Notes: a model not told the origin generated them from the sequence alone. DNA of 64,000 nucleotides from Chloroflexota bacterium (GCA_011523705.1 WTGC01000004.1:229974-293973); one strand, 5' to 3'; positions 29,018-38,808 are shown, counted from the stretch's first letter. Translations and numbers: made by a program.

Positions 29018-29605
29018 ATGGGCCGTTACCTGTCCATAGCGGTATTGGGCTTGGCGGCGGCGCTTTCCGCCAGTTTTGTTCCGCAATTTATCGCCTTCGT
29101 CGTCGCCTTGCTCAGCAACTTCACGCCTGTGCTGAACGAGTCGCGCGGTCATCCGAGCCTGGTCATGCTATTGGTGATCTGCTGGTCCCTGCGATCCAGC
29201 TTGGCGGAAGGCTTCGTCTGGGCGCTTGTCGGCGGCATCATGCTTGACCTGCTGTCGATTTTGCCAATAGGCACATCGTCGGCCGCGCTGGTCATGATCG
29301 TCTTCGTCGTCAATGGCGTTGCGCAACAGCTGCTGCGCCTTCGCTCTGTCTTTTTGCTGGCGATTACGGCGATCGCGACTGTCTTTTTGACAGCCTATAC
29401 CATCATTGCTCTGTTTCTGCTTGGCTATTCCTACGATATCCCGTCACTAATCCGTTTGATGCTCTTGCCGACAATGATTTCTAATCTCGTCGCTGTATTG
29501 CCCTTGTACGCCATCGTACGTATAGCACAGCGCCGGCTCGAAGGCGGCTTGCAGATTGCGCCGCACAGCTTGACCTTGGGCACGGAAATGGGCGGTCGCG
29601 AATGA
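29018..29605 (+). CDS. mreD: rod shape-determining protein MreD
   Basis: 195 aa polytopic membrane protein between mreC and mrdA; GFVWALVGGIMLDLLS. Confidence 0.9.
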   Translation: MGRYLSIAVLGLAAALSASFVPQFIAFVVALLSNFTPVLNESRGHPSLVMLLVICWSLRSSLAEGFVWALVGGIMLDLLSILPIGTSSAALVMIVFVVNGVAQQLLRLRSVFLLAITAIATVFLTAYTIIALFLLGYSYDIPSLIRLMLLPTMISNLVAVLPLYAIVRIAQRRLEGGLQIAPHSLTLGTEMGGRE

Positions 29606-31908
29606 AATCCAACCGAATTGTTCCATTTCAGACTTGGCGCTTGACCTTTTTTCAAGCGGTCATTCTTGCCGTTTTCCTGATATTCGGCATCCGCATGTAC
29701 GAATTTCAGGTGATACGGCATGACGAGTTCGAGATTGAGGCGAACGATCTTCGATTCAAACGGCTGCCGATTCCAGCCAGGCGCGGCGCGATATTTGACC
29801 GCAACGACAGACGTCTCGCCTTTAATGTGCCAGCCTACAATGTGACCATTATTCCGGCTCAACTGCCCGGCGACGTAGAAGCGGAACTCGATGTTTACAA
29901 CCGCTTGTCGGCATTGGTTGGCGTCCCACCGACGCGCGAAATCGCCGAACAATCGGGTCAATTTGTCCGCAGTATTCAAGACTTGGTCGAAGAAGGCGAA
30001 GGCATTGAGCCATTTAGACCGGTCATCGTCGCTCTTGATGTCCCGCAGTTAACCGCGATGCAAATCTTGGAAGAACGCATCTATATGCCCGGCGTCGATG
30101 TGGAGCCGATCGCGGTTCGGGAATATCCAACTGGCGCCTTAACTACGCATATCATCGGATACATGGGTCCGATCCCGGCGGAAGAAGCGGAAGAACTGAT
30201 AGCGCTGGGATATAATCCCGCCTTCGACCGTATCGGATATGAAGGCATAGAGCGGTACTTGGAAGCGCGCCTGGCGGGCCAGCGCGGTTCTATCCTCCGC
30301 GAGGTTGATGTCGCGGGAGAAGTAGTCAAAGTCGTCGGTCAAGTCGATCCGGCGCCCGGGCAGAATGTGCGGCTGACGATTGACAGTGATTTGCAAGCAT
30401 TTGCCCGCCAAGCGCTCATTGATCAGTTGGAGGAACTGAACCGGACGGCGGGGCGCGCCGTTTCTCAGCAAGGCGTGGTCATCGCCATGGATCCGCGCAC
30501 CGGCGAGGTTTTGGCGCTGGTCAGCTATCCCAGTTACGACAATTCCCGCTTCGCCCGCGCGATTGATGTCGACTACTTTCTGGAAATCGTCGCCGATCCG
30601 CTCTTTCCCCTCCTGGACAAGACGATCAAGGGCCAGTATCCGCCGGGCTCGGTCTGGAAAGTGATCACCGCCGCCGCCGTCTTGGAAGAGAAAGTCATTG
30701 ATCCCGATACCCTGCTGCTTGACGAGGGTCAGCTTTTGGTGGAGAACCGTTATGCCCCGCTGGATCGCGCGGCCGCGCAGCGATTCGTTTGCTGGCTTCG
30801 CAGCGGGCATGGGCGCGTCGACATGATCCGCGGCATCGCCTGGAGCTGCGATGTCTACTTCTATCAGATCGGCGGCGGCAATCCCAATCTCTCTTCACAA
30901 GCCATTCGCCCCGGCGGCCTGGGCATCGACGACTTATTCCGCTATGGCACCGCCTTCGGCATTGGCAGTGAATTGGGCATTGAGCTCCCGTTTGAGAATC
31001 CCAATCGCATGCCCGATCCGGATTGGAAGCGCCGCAATCAGGGCGAGAGCTGGTCGACGGGCGATACCTACAACGCGGCATTCGGTCAAGGCTACGTCAA
31101 CGTAACGCCGCTGCAGCTGATAGCATCCGTCGCCGCCACCATCAACGGAGGCGTTCTCTATCAGCCGACAATAATCCGCGAATTTCTCGATGAAGAGCGC
31201 CAGATTATTGAAGGATTCCAGCCAAAAGTATTGCGCACGATCAATCGCGAAATGATGACTGCCGGCGACGAACTGACCTTGCTGCTGCTTGAGGATATGC
31301 TGATGAAGGGCGAAGCGAGCCTGGCCTGCGTCTGTGAACCAAATTCGACCTGGTATGATCCGTTTCGCTGCGACCCGGAAGGTTATCGCAATACAGTCGA
31401 CCTGAATCCTGACCCAGGCATTGAAGACTTGCAGACCTACCGCATTCACATCCCGCTGAACTACAGCTTTAACGGCTCGGTTTGCCAGCAAGTGAGATTT
31501 CGCACAGTAAACACGCCTTACATTCCGCCCTTTGTCACCGCGGGAACGCTCGACCTGGTGCGCGAAGGCATGCGCGAGGCGGTCATCGGCGAGGGCGGCA
31601 CGGCGCAGCCAGCGACGCTGCCATTTGTCGAGGTCGCCGGCAAGACGGGCACGGCCGAATATTGCGACGACAATGCTTGGGCGCTCAACCTTTGCGTCCC
31701 GGGTCAATGGCCCGCGCACGCCTGGTACACCGGTTACGCGCCCTACGATAATCCAGAGGTCATCATCTTGGCCTTTGTCTACAACGGTGGCGAGGGGTCG
31801 CAGGTCGCCCTGCCGATAGTGCGCCGCACCATGGCCGAGTATTTCCGGTTAAAGGTCGAGCGCAATGGAATGCCCTTGAACGCGTCGGCCGCGACAAGCG
31901 AGGCTTAG
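29602..31908 (+). CDS. mrdA: penicillin-binding protein 2
   Basis: 768 aa; RRGAIFDRNDRRLAFN, PPGSVWKVITAAAVLEE (SxxK), SCDVYFYQIGGG, GKTGTAEY. Confidence 0.96.
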   Translation: MKSNRIVPFQTWRLTFFQAVILAVFLIFGIRMYEFQVIRHDEFEIEANDLRFKRLPIPARRGAIFDRNDRRLAFNVPAYNVTIIPAQLPGDVEAELDVYNRLSALVGVPPTREIAEQSGQFVRSIQDLVEEGEGIEPFRPVIVALDVPQLTAMQILEERIYMPGVDVEPIAVREYPTGALTTHIIGYMGPIPAEEAEELIALGYNPAFDRIGYEGIERYLEARLAGQRGSILREVDVAGEVVKVVGQVDPAPGQNVRLTIDSDLQAFARQALIDQLEELNRTAGRAVSQQGVVIAMDPRTGEVLALVSYPSYDNSRFARAIDVDYFLEIVADPLFPLLDKTIKGQYPPGSVWKVITAAAVLEEKVIDPDTLLLDEGQLLVENRYAPLDRAAAQRFVCWLRSGHGRVDMIRGIAWSCDVYFYQIGGGNPNLSSQAIRPGGLGIDDLFRYGTAFGIGSELGIELPFENPNRMPDPDWKRRNQGESWSTGDTYNAAFGQGYVNVTPLQLIASVAATINGGVLYQPTIIREFLDEERQIIEGFQPKVLRTINREMMTAGDELTLLLLEDMLMKGEASLACVCEPNSTWYDPFRCDPEGYRNTVDLNPDPGIEDLQTYRIHIPLNYSFNGSVCQQVRFRTVNTPYIPPFVTAGTLDLVREGMREAVIGEGGTAQPATLPFVEVAGKTGTAEYCDDNAWALNLCVPGQWPAHAWYTGYAPYDNPEVIILAFVYNGGEGSQVALPIVRRTMAEYFRLKVERNGMPLNASAATSEA

Positions 31909-31909
31909 C

Positions 31910-33007
31910 GTGCGGCGGCTCTCAACCGAGCAGCTGCTGCTGCTTCGAAAGTGGATGCCGGCGGGTTTTACCGCCGCGATCGCCTGGCTGCTGATGCTCA
32001 TCGCAGGCGAAACGCCCATCGCGCGCGCTTCGGGCTTGGCTCTCGCCATCTTTGGCGTAACGGCAAGCATGCGTCAGATGGGATTCGTCGCCTCCATCGC
32101 CGGTGGTTTGACGCTTGCGCTCTGCCCGGTCTTCTGGTCGCAAACGGGCGGCGGCCAGTCGCAGCCGTCGACGCTTTTCCTGGCCGCCGGCGCTGCCGGA
32201 ATGGCGATGCTGGGGGCGTCTCGTTTGCTCAAGCGCAGCGACCTGGGAATTGCTTCGGGCGTGCTCTTCTTCCTGGTGATATTCTGGAGCCAGGTGGGCG
32301 CCGCCCAAAGTCTGCGGCTCAACGGCTTGGTAACCGCCTGGCTGCTATATTTGATGGTCGACATGATTCTGCTTACTAATCCGCGCCCGGGCATTCAACC
32401 AGCGCAAAAGCCAAAGTCTTGGCATACCGCTGGACTTCTGTTTCTGTTCGCCCTCGGCGCCATCAACGATCCTCTGGTCACTTTGCTCGCGCCGGCGCTG
32501 CTGCTCACCCTGTTTCTATCCTATGCCAGGTTGCCCGCGCTCTATTGGCTTGGCATTCTTGCCATCATCGCCTTTGGAAGTCTTTGGCTTGCGCGCGCCT
32601 ATGTATTGCCGGTGCCGACACCGCTCGATGTTTGGGGCTGGCGGGACGCGGCGCGCTGGATTGAACTGGGACAACTGGTGATTGCGCAGTTCAGCGTCTT
32701 CGGCATTGTGCTGGGCGTTATCGGTGTGGCGCGCCTGTCTCGCTGGTATCCGCCGCTCGGCACCGTAACCATGATCGCGTACGCCGCCTACATTTGCTTC
32801 GGCTTGACTTATCGTGGCAGCCATCGTGAAGTGCTGCTCATTCCGCTCTTCATCATCCAGGTCATGTGGATGACCTACGCCGTCAACACCATCGGCCAAT
32901 GGGTGAACAAATCGCTCGCGGATGAAACGGGCCGCTGGATTCATATCGTCTCGGCGCTCTACTTTGCGCTGCCGGCATTTCTGTTCCTGGAAATCTTGCG
33001 AAGTTGA
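31910..33007 (+). CDS. polytopic membrane protein of unknown function
   Basis: 365 aa; GTG start 1 nt after the mrdA stop; about ten hydrophobic segments by eye; no family recognised. Confidence 0.8.
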   Translation: MRRLSTEQLLLLRKWMPAGFTAAIAWLLMLIAGETPIARASGLALAIFGVTASMRQMGFVASIAGGLTLALCPVFWSQTGGGQSQPSTLFLAAGAAGMAMLGASRLLKRSDLGIASGVLFFLVIFWSQVGAAQSLRLNGLVTAWLLYLMVDMILLTNPRPGIQPAQKPKSWHTAGLLFLFALGAINDPLVTLLAPALLLTLFLSYARLPALYWLGILAIIAFGSLWLARAYVLPVPTPLDVWGWRDAARWIELGQLVIAQFSVFGIVLGVIGVARLSRWYPPLGTVTMIAYAAYICFGLTYRGSHREVLLIPLFIIQVMWMTYAVNTIGQWVNKSLADETGRWIHIVSALYFALPAFLFLEILRS

Positions 33008-33176
33008 ATCAGCCGATGCGCATTGGCCGCGCGCCTCAAACCGGCTGAACAAATCCCATTCCGTAGGACTTTAGTGGGTTTTTCCTTGTCTCTGCCGCAA
33101 GCGCGGATTCCAAAAGCGAGTATATTAAAGTAGGCGCAGTTTGCGCCGCAATTCGCCCTAGCGGACACGACCCAAC

Positions 33177-33866
33177 ATGCATGAAGAGCTCGTTGCCATC
33201 AAAGGCGTTAACGACGGCTTGTTGATTTCGCTCAGCACCACTGAGAGTTGGCAATCCGTTACTGATCAGCTTGCCGCGCGAATCGATGAGAAGGCGCAGT
33301 TCTACGCCGGCGCCAACATCACCGTCGAGCTGGGCGAGCGGCCGGTGCCCAAGTATGAGCTGAGTTCCTTGAAAGCGCTGCTTGAGCGCCGCGGCTTGAC
33401 CCTGTCGCTGGTGCGCAGCGAGAGCGACACGACGAGGAATTCGGCCGTTTCGCTGGATGTGCCGACTGATAATCACGTTGCCCCGAAAGCGCCCGATCCA
33501 GCGCCGCTGGAGACCGCACCGGTGAATCCCGAAGAAAAGGGAACGCAGGGCGTTCTGTTCCGCCGCACTTTGCGCTCGGGCCGCACAATCCACAGCGAAG
33601 GCCACGTCATTGTCTTCGGCGATGTGAATCCGGGCGCGAAAGTGATCGCGGTTGGCGACATCGTCGTCTGGGGAAAACTGCGCGGCTACGTTCACGCAGG
33701 CGTGGGCGGCGATGAATCCGCCATCGTCTGCGCCTTGGAGATGAGCCCCAGCCAACTGCGAATTGCGGAATACGTCGTCACGTCGCCGGCGGGCAAGCGC
33801 AGGAAAATCAAGCCGGAAGTCGCTCTCGTGCGCGATAATCAGATCATCGTGGAATCGCGAGAGTAG
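33177..33866 (+). CDS. minC: septum site-determining protein MinC
   Basis: 229 aa; C-terminal TLRSGRTIHSEGHVIVFGDVNPGAKVIAVGDIVVWGKLRGYVHAG. Confidence 0.95.
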   Translation: MHEELVAIKGVNDGLLISLSTTESWQSVTDQLAARIDEKAQFYAGANITVELGERPVPKYELSSLKALLERRGLTLSLVRSESDTTRNSAVSLDVPTDNHVAPKAPDPAPLETAPVNPEEKGTQGVLFRRTLRSGRTIHSEGHVIVFGDVNPGAKVIAVGDIVVWGKLRGYVHAGVGGDESAIVCALEMSPSQLRIAEYVVTSPAGKRRKIKPEVALVRDNQIIVESRE

Positions 33867-33884
33867 ACCGAGAAAGGACGCCGA

Positions 33885-34682
33885 ATGAGTGGCAAAGTCG
33901 TAACGATTTCGTCGGGGAAGGGCGGCGTTGGCAAGACGACCGCCACCGCCAACCTTGGGATATCCCTGGCGAGCCTGGGCAAGAAAGTTGTCGTCATAGA
34001 CGCCGATATCGGTCTGCGCAATCTTGATGTCATCATGGGTTTGGAAAACCGCATCGTCTACGACCTCGTCGATATCGTCGAGGGCCGGAGCAAACTGCGA
34101 CAGGCGATGATCAAGCACAAGAAGTTCGATGACCTCTTCCTCATCCCGGCCGCGCAGACGCGAGACAAGATGGCGGTCAGCCCGGCGGACATGGTGAAAC
34201 TGACTGACGAGCTTCGCGAAGAATTCGACTACGTCTTGATTGATTCCCCGGCCGGCATTGAGCGCGGCTTTCGCAACGCCCTCGAGCCAGCCGACGAGGT
34301 TCTCATTGTGACCAATCCGGAAGTCTCCGCCGTGCGCGATGCCGATCGCATCATTGGCTTGATCGAGGCGGCTGACAAGGGACCTGGCAAGCTGATTATC
34401 AACCGCCTGAAAGCCGATATGGTCAAGAAAGGCGAAATGCTCTCCTCAGAAGACGTATTCGACATCCTCGGCTTGACGATTATCGGCATCATCCCCGAAG
34501 ACGAGTTGGTCTTGTCCGCATCCAACAGCGGCGTCCCGGTTACGCTCAACATGCAATCCAAAGCCGGCATGGCTTTCAACAATGTCGCCAGGCGCGTCAT
34601 CGGTGAAGATGTGCCCTTTATGAATCTGGATGATAGCCCCGGCATCTTGCAAAGACTCGTCGGGCTTCTCAATGGTCGGTAG
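33885..34682 (+). CDS. minD: septum site-determining protein MinD
   Basis: 265 aa; ITISSGKGGVGKTTATANLG deviant Walker A, VVIDADIGLRNLDVIMGLENRIVYDLVD, C-terminal amphipathic GILQRLVGLLNGR. Confidence 0.97.
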   Translation: MSGKVVTISSGKGGVGKTTATANLGISLASLGKKVVVIDADIGLRNLDVIMGLENRIVYDLVDIVEGRSKLRQAMIKHKKFDDLFLIPAAQTRDKMAVSPADMVKLTDELREEFDYVLIDSPAGIERGFRNALEPADEVLIVTNPEVSAVRDADRIIGLIEAADKGPGKLIINRLKADMVKKGEMLSSEDVFDILGLTIIGIIPEDELVLSASNSGVPVTLNMQSKAGMAFNNVARRVIGEDVPFMNLDDSPGILQRLVGLLNGR

Positions 34683-34736
34683 GCGCCGCAGCCAGAACGG
34701 AATCGTCGCCATCGTTTACCAGCAAAGGAATCTCTC

Positions 34737-35201
34737 ATGACCAACCTACTGAGCCGTCTGTTCGGGCGAACGAGAAAAGGCAGTGGCGCCACTGCCAAGG
34801 ACAGGCTGCGTTTCGTCCTGCAGCACGATCGCATCAATCTGCCGCCCGAACGCATGGAAGAGATGAAACGAGAGATCCTGGCCGTGATCGTCAAGTATCT
34901 CGTCGTCGACCAGGACCGGGTGGAGATTGACCTGGAACAGCGAGATCGAACGCATAGCAAACTGACGGCTGAGATCCCAGTCGCCATTCATACGCCGGGA
35001 TTAGCGAAAAAGGCGGTCGAGAGCACAGGGGCGACGGCCGAAAGCGCGGGCGCCAATGGCGCGAACAACGGCGCCGATGCCGACGCGGCGGAAGATGAGC
35101 AAGACACTAAACCTGAAGAGGGGGAAGCGCCGGACGCAGCAAAAAATCAGAAAGACGACGATAGCGACATCGATAAGTCAGAAGCGGACCGAAAATCATA
35201 A
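34737..35201 (+). CDS. minE: cell division topological specificity factor MinE with acidic C-terminal extension
   Basis: 154 aa; AKDRLRFVLQHDRINLPPERMEEMKREILAVIVKYLVVDQDRVEIDLEQR is a clear MinE core; directly after minD. Confidence 0.93.
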   Translation: MTNLLSRLFGRTRKGSGATAKDRLRFVLQHDRINLPPERMEEMKREILAVIVKYLVVDQDRVEIDLEQRDRTHSKLTAEIPVAIHTPGLAKKAVESTGATAESAGANGANNGADADAAEDEQDTKPEEGEAPDAAKNQKDDDSDIDKSEADRKS

Positions 35202-35313
35202 CTTTGTGATGGCGGTCAGGCGACCGTTTACGCGCCTCGCGGCCCGCGAGCCAATATGTCGCCAATGTGCCTATACACAGAGGTAGGCAGGCCTCCACGT
35301 ATTACATCAAGCC

Positions 35314-35343
35314 TTGTCTTGGCAATTCCCTTCCAAATATAAT
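35314..35343 (+). promoter_or_regulatory. sigma70-like promoter upstream of rodA
   Basis: TTGTCT, 18 bp, TATAAT; 32 bp upstream of the ATG at 35376. Confidence 0.5.
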
Positions 35344-35375
35344 GTGCTTGTGATTGGCTGCAAAAAGCGAAACGC

Positions 35376-36479
35376 ATGATGGAGAGCGTCAGCGTCTGGC
35401 GTCGATTTGACTATATTTTGTTCGCCGCCACCTTGGTGCTGGTCGTATTCGGCATCTTGATGATCGCGAGCGCGACGCAGGACGCCATCGACGATGACAT
35501 CATCAGGCGCGTCCCCGATCAGATTAATTTCGCGATCATCGGCGTTATCGTCGCCATCATCATGGCGACCATTGATTATCGCCTGCTGGGCAGCTTGAGC
35601 CCCTGGCTTTATGCCGGCATTGTGGCGATCCTGGCTGTTGTGGTCGCTTTTGGCGTAGAAGGGGCGGGCGGCGCCAAGCGCTGGCTGAATATCGGCATCC
35701 GAATCCAGCCCTCCGAAATCGGCAAGATTATCCTGATTATCACGCTGTCGCAGTACATCGCCGAGCGCTACCTCGACTTGGGCAAGCTCTCCACCGTGTT
35801 CCGCACAATCATTCACGTGGCGATTCCGGCTGCGCTGATCTTGTTCCAGCCGGACTTGGGCACCACCCTCGTATTTCTGTTCATCTGGGCCGTGATCGTT
35901 TGGTCAGCCGGCTTGAGGCTGCGGCATATTGCCTTTTTCCTGCTCGCGCTGATGGTGGCTCTGCCCATCATCTTCCCTCTAATGAGACCGTATCAGCGCG
36001 CGCGTATAGAAACCTTTATCAATCCTGATCTGGATCCCGACGGCGCCTACAATATCAATCAGGCGCGCATCAGCATCGGCTCCGGCGGCCTCCTGGGCAA
36101 AGGCTACGCGGTCGGTCCCCAGAATACAGGTCGCTTCTTGCGCGTGCGCCACACCGACTTCATCTTCAGTGTCATCGCTCACGAATTCGGCATGGTCGGG
36201 GGAATCGCGGTTCTGGCGATGTTCGCCTTGGTATTGTCGCGCATCTTGAAGGGCGCGCGCGAAGCCAGCGATCCCCTCGGCAGTATGATCTGTTACGGCG
36301 TCGCCGCCATGATTTTCTTCCAAACGACTGTGTCTATCGGCATGAATCTCAATCTGATGCCCGTCACCGGTTTGACCCTGCCCTTTGTCAGCTCCGGCGG
36401 CACGTCGCTGCTGTTCACTATGGTGGGCATTGGCCTCGTCGAGAGCGTGATTGTTCGCCGCCGCCGAATCATCATTTGA
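35376..36479 (+). CDS. rodA: rod shape-determining protein RodA (FtsW/RodA/SpoVE family)
   Basis: 367 aa; QPSEIGKIILIITLSQYIA, FQPDLGTTLVFLFIW, FVSSGGTSLLFTMVGIGLV. Confidence 0.94.
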   Translation: MMESVSVWRRFDYILFAATLVLVVFGILMIASATQDAIDDDIIRRVPDQINFAIIGVIVAIIMATIDYRLLGSLSPWLYAGIVAILAVVVAFGVEGAGGAKRWLNIGIRIQPSEIGKIILIITLSQYIAERYLDLGKLSTVFRTIIHVAIPAALILFQPDLGTTLVFLFIWAVIVWSAGLRLRHIAFFLLALMVALPIIFPLMRPYQRARIETFINPDLDPDGAYNINQARISIGSGGLLGKGYAVGPQNTGRFLRVRHTDFIFSVIAHEFGMVGGIAVLAMFALVLSRILKGAREASDPLGSMICYGVAAMIFFQTTVSIGMNLNLMPVTGLTLPFVSSGGTSLLFTMVGIGLVESVIVRRRRIII

Positions 36480-38035
36480 CCGCGGCGGATGCGGCAAAAG
36501 CGAGCAAATCGGACCAGCCAGTCATTGGAGAATGCAAATTGAACCAGCCTTCCGCCCGACCGGTGCGCACGCGCTACGCCCCCAGCCCCACGGGACCCCA
36601 GCATATCGGCGGCATCCGCTCGGCCTTGTTCGCCTGGCTTTACGCCCGTCGCCATGGCGGACAATTCATCCTGCGGATTGAAGATACCGACCGCAAGCGT
36701 ACCGTTCCCGGGTCGGTCGAGATGATCCTGGAAGCATTTGACTGGCTGGGCATCGACATCGACGAAGGTCCGCGCGAGGGCGGCGCGTTCGGACCCTATG
36801 TGCAGTCGGAGCGCCTTGAACTGTATCAGACCTGGGCGAAGTGGCTGGTCGAAAATGGCTGCGCGTACAAATGCTTCGCCACGGCGGAGGAACTCGCCGA
36901 AATGCGCAAAGTGGGCGGCGGCTACGATCGACGATATCGTGATATATCTGCCGCTGCGACGGCCGACCTGGAAGCGCAAGGGCTGCCCTATGTCATTCGC
37001 TTCAAGATGCCGCTGACCGGCGTGACCGTAGGCGAAGACCTGATCCGCGGCGAAGTGGAATTCGCCAACGAGCAATTGCAAGATGCCGTTCTGCTGAAAT
37101 CGGACGGCTACCCGACGTATCATCTCGCGCATATCGTTGACGATTATCACATGCGGATAACGCATGTCACGCGCGCGATCGAATGGCTGCCATCCTTCCC
37201 GCTGCATATCCAAATCTGGAATGCGCTCGGCTGGGAGAAGCCGCAATTCGCCCACTTGCCGGTGCTGCTGAATCCAAATGGCAAGGGCAAGCTCAGCAAA
37301 CGCAAAGAACAGTTCGCCGATGCCGATGGCAAAAGCGTGCCCGTTCTCGTGCACGAATTCATGGAGGCCGGTTATCTGCCGGCCGCCGTTCTCAACTTTC
37401 TAACCAATATCGGTTGGAATTACGGCGACAATGAGGAGATCTTCTCGACCGCCCAAGCCATCGAGCGATTTGAACTCAAGGACGTCAACCCGGCCAACAG
37501 CGCCTACCCGATCGCCAAACTGGATTGGCTGAACAGCCAGTACATCCAGCGCGCCGATGTGGCGGCCCTATGCCAACTGCTGAAGCCCATTCTTGAGCAG
37601 GCCGGCTTTAGCGTTGACGGAGCGCGCTTGCGGCGCGTCGTCCCTTTGCTGCAGGTGCGCCTGAAGTCGTTGCATGACGTCGTGCCGATGGCCGGTTTCT
37701 TCTTCGCCGACTGGGCCGCCTTTGAAGCGCCGTCGCCTGAGATACTGATCCAGCGAAAGATGGACCGAGAGGGCACTGCTGACATCCTGCGCGGCTCAAT
37801 TCCGCTTTTGCGGCAGCTTGAATCATTCGAAGCCGAGATTCAGCATGCGGCGATGAGCGAATACGCCAAGGCGACCGGCTACAAAAACGGCCAGGTTTTT
37901 GGCTCGCTCAGAGCCGCCGTCACCGGGCAGAAGGTCTCCCCGCCCACCTTCGAAACGATGGAAGTGCTGGGCAAGGAGGAATCCATCCGCCGTATTGAAC
38001 TCGCCTTGCGGTCTTTAGGCAATGACTGCGCATGA
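36476..38035 (+). CDS. gltX: glutamyl-tRNA synthetase
   Basis: RTRYAPSPTGPQHIGGIRSALFAWLYAR (HIGH-type) and GKLSKRKEQF (KMSKS-type). TTG start overlaps the rodA stop; exact start uncertain. Confidence 0.95.
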   Translation: MTAADAAKASKSDQPVIGECKLNQPSARPVRTRYAPSPTGPQHIGGIRSALFAWLYARRHGGQFILRIEDTDRKRTVPGSVEMILEAFDWLGIDIDEGPREGGAFGPYVQSERLELYQTWAKWLVENGCAYKCFATAEELAEMRKVGGGYDRRYRDISAAATADLEAQGLPYVIRFKMPLTGVTVGEDLIRGEVEFANEQLQDAVLLKSDGYPTYHLAHIVDDYHMRITHVTRAIEWLPSFPLHIQIWNALGWEKPQFAHLPVLLNPNGKGKLSKRKEQFADADGKSVPVLVHEFMEAGYLPAAVLNFLTNIGWNYGDNEEIFSTAQAIERFELKDVNPANSAYPIAKLDWLNSQYIQRADVAALCQLLKPILEQAGFSVDGARLRRVVPLLQVRLKSLHDVVPMAGFFFADWAAFEAPSPEILIQRKMDREGTADILRGSIPLLRQLESFEAEIQHAAMSEYAKATGYKNGQVFGSLRAAVTGQKVSPPTFETMEVLGKEESIRRIELALRSLGNDCA

Positions 38036-38085
38036 TGGCTATGGCTTCGGACTTGCTTCTCGGCTTGCGCGGCGCCGCGCGAGAC

Positions 38086-38114
38086 TTGTAATCCGACGCG
38101 GCGCGTGATACGAT
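38086..38114 (+). promoter_or_regulatory. putative promoter of tRNA-Gln
   Basis: TTGTAA, 17 bp, TACGAT, just upstream of the tRNA 5' end. Confidence 0.4.
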
Positions 38115-38127
38115 ACTGTCGCAGAAT

Positions 38128-38199
38128 TGGGAGATAGTTTAATCGGCAAAACAGCGGACTCTGGATCCGCCATTCCTGGTTCGAGTCCAGGTCTCCCAG
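38128..38199 (+). tRNA. tRNA-Gln (anticodon CTG)
   Basis: Acceptor TGGGAGA/TCTCCCA; anticodon arm GCGGA-CTCTGGA-TCCGC gives anticodon CTG; T arm CCTGG-TTCGAGT-CCAGG. Confidence 0.95.
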
Positions 38200-38207
38200 A
38201 AAGAAGA

Positions 38208-38232
38208 AGAGCCAGCCTTTTTTGCTGGCTCT
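38208..38232 (+). terminator. hairpin immediately downstream of tRNA-Gln
   Basis: AGAGCCAGC-CTTTTTT-GCTGGCTCT stem-loop; the T run lies in the loop rather than after the stem. Confidence 0.5.
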
Positions 38233-38272
38233 TGCTCGTTTGAAGACTTGCGTATAAATGGTTGCCCGCGCC

Positions 38273-38743
38273 TCAAGAGACTGACAGAACCACCAACTCG
38301 ACCCATTTGCGAAACTCTTCGTGCTGCGCGTTGTAGAGCAAACGCGTTCTCAGCGGCAGCGCCAGCCACATATACGAAAGTTTTCGTCTTTCTTCGCGCG
38401 TCGTGCGATCGACAATTTCGCGATACCAATAGGGAAAGCGCAAGAATATTTGCGGATGGTTCAGAATGCTGTCTTTGACGCGCCAGTAGAGCATCACGAA
38501 AAGGACAAAACAGAAGACGCCGATCAATATGAGGAAGGAGGACGGCACCAAAGCGATGAACAAAAGATAAGCCAGGACGCCGCCCCAGGCGCAAGATTCA
38601 AAGAGCGGACTAAATCCCACCTCGTCGCCATAGCGCTGAAAAGCCGAAAGGATAGGCTCTTTATAGAAACCCAGCGTTACCAGACAGGCGCGCAGAAACA
38701 ATACCGTGGCTGCCAACATAAACACTGGCAATAGCGTAGCCAT
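38273..38743 (-). CDS. hypothetical membrane protein
   Basis: 156 aa with several hydrophobic segments. Confidence 0.6.
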   Translation of the reverse strand: MATLLPVFMLAATVLFLRACLVTLGFYKEPILSAFQRYGDEVGFSPLFESCAWGGVLAYLLFIALVPSSFLILIGVFCFVLFVMLYWRVKDSILNHPQIFLRFPYWYREIVDRTTREERRKLSYMWLALPLRTRLLYNAQHEEFRKWVELVVLSVS

Positions 38744-38808
38744 CGCCCTATCCCGTTGGTCTGCTGACGCAAAGCGGCTCGAGCTTCAATTTACGCTTTT
38801 CCATCGGT

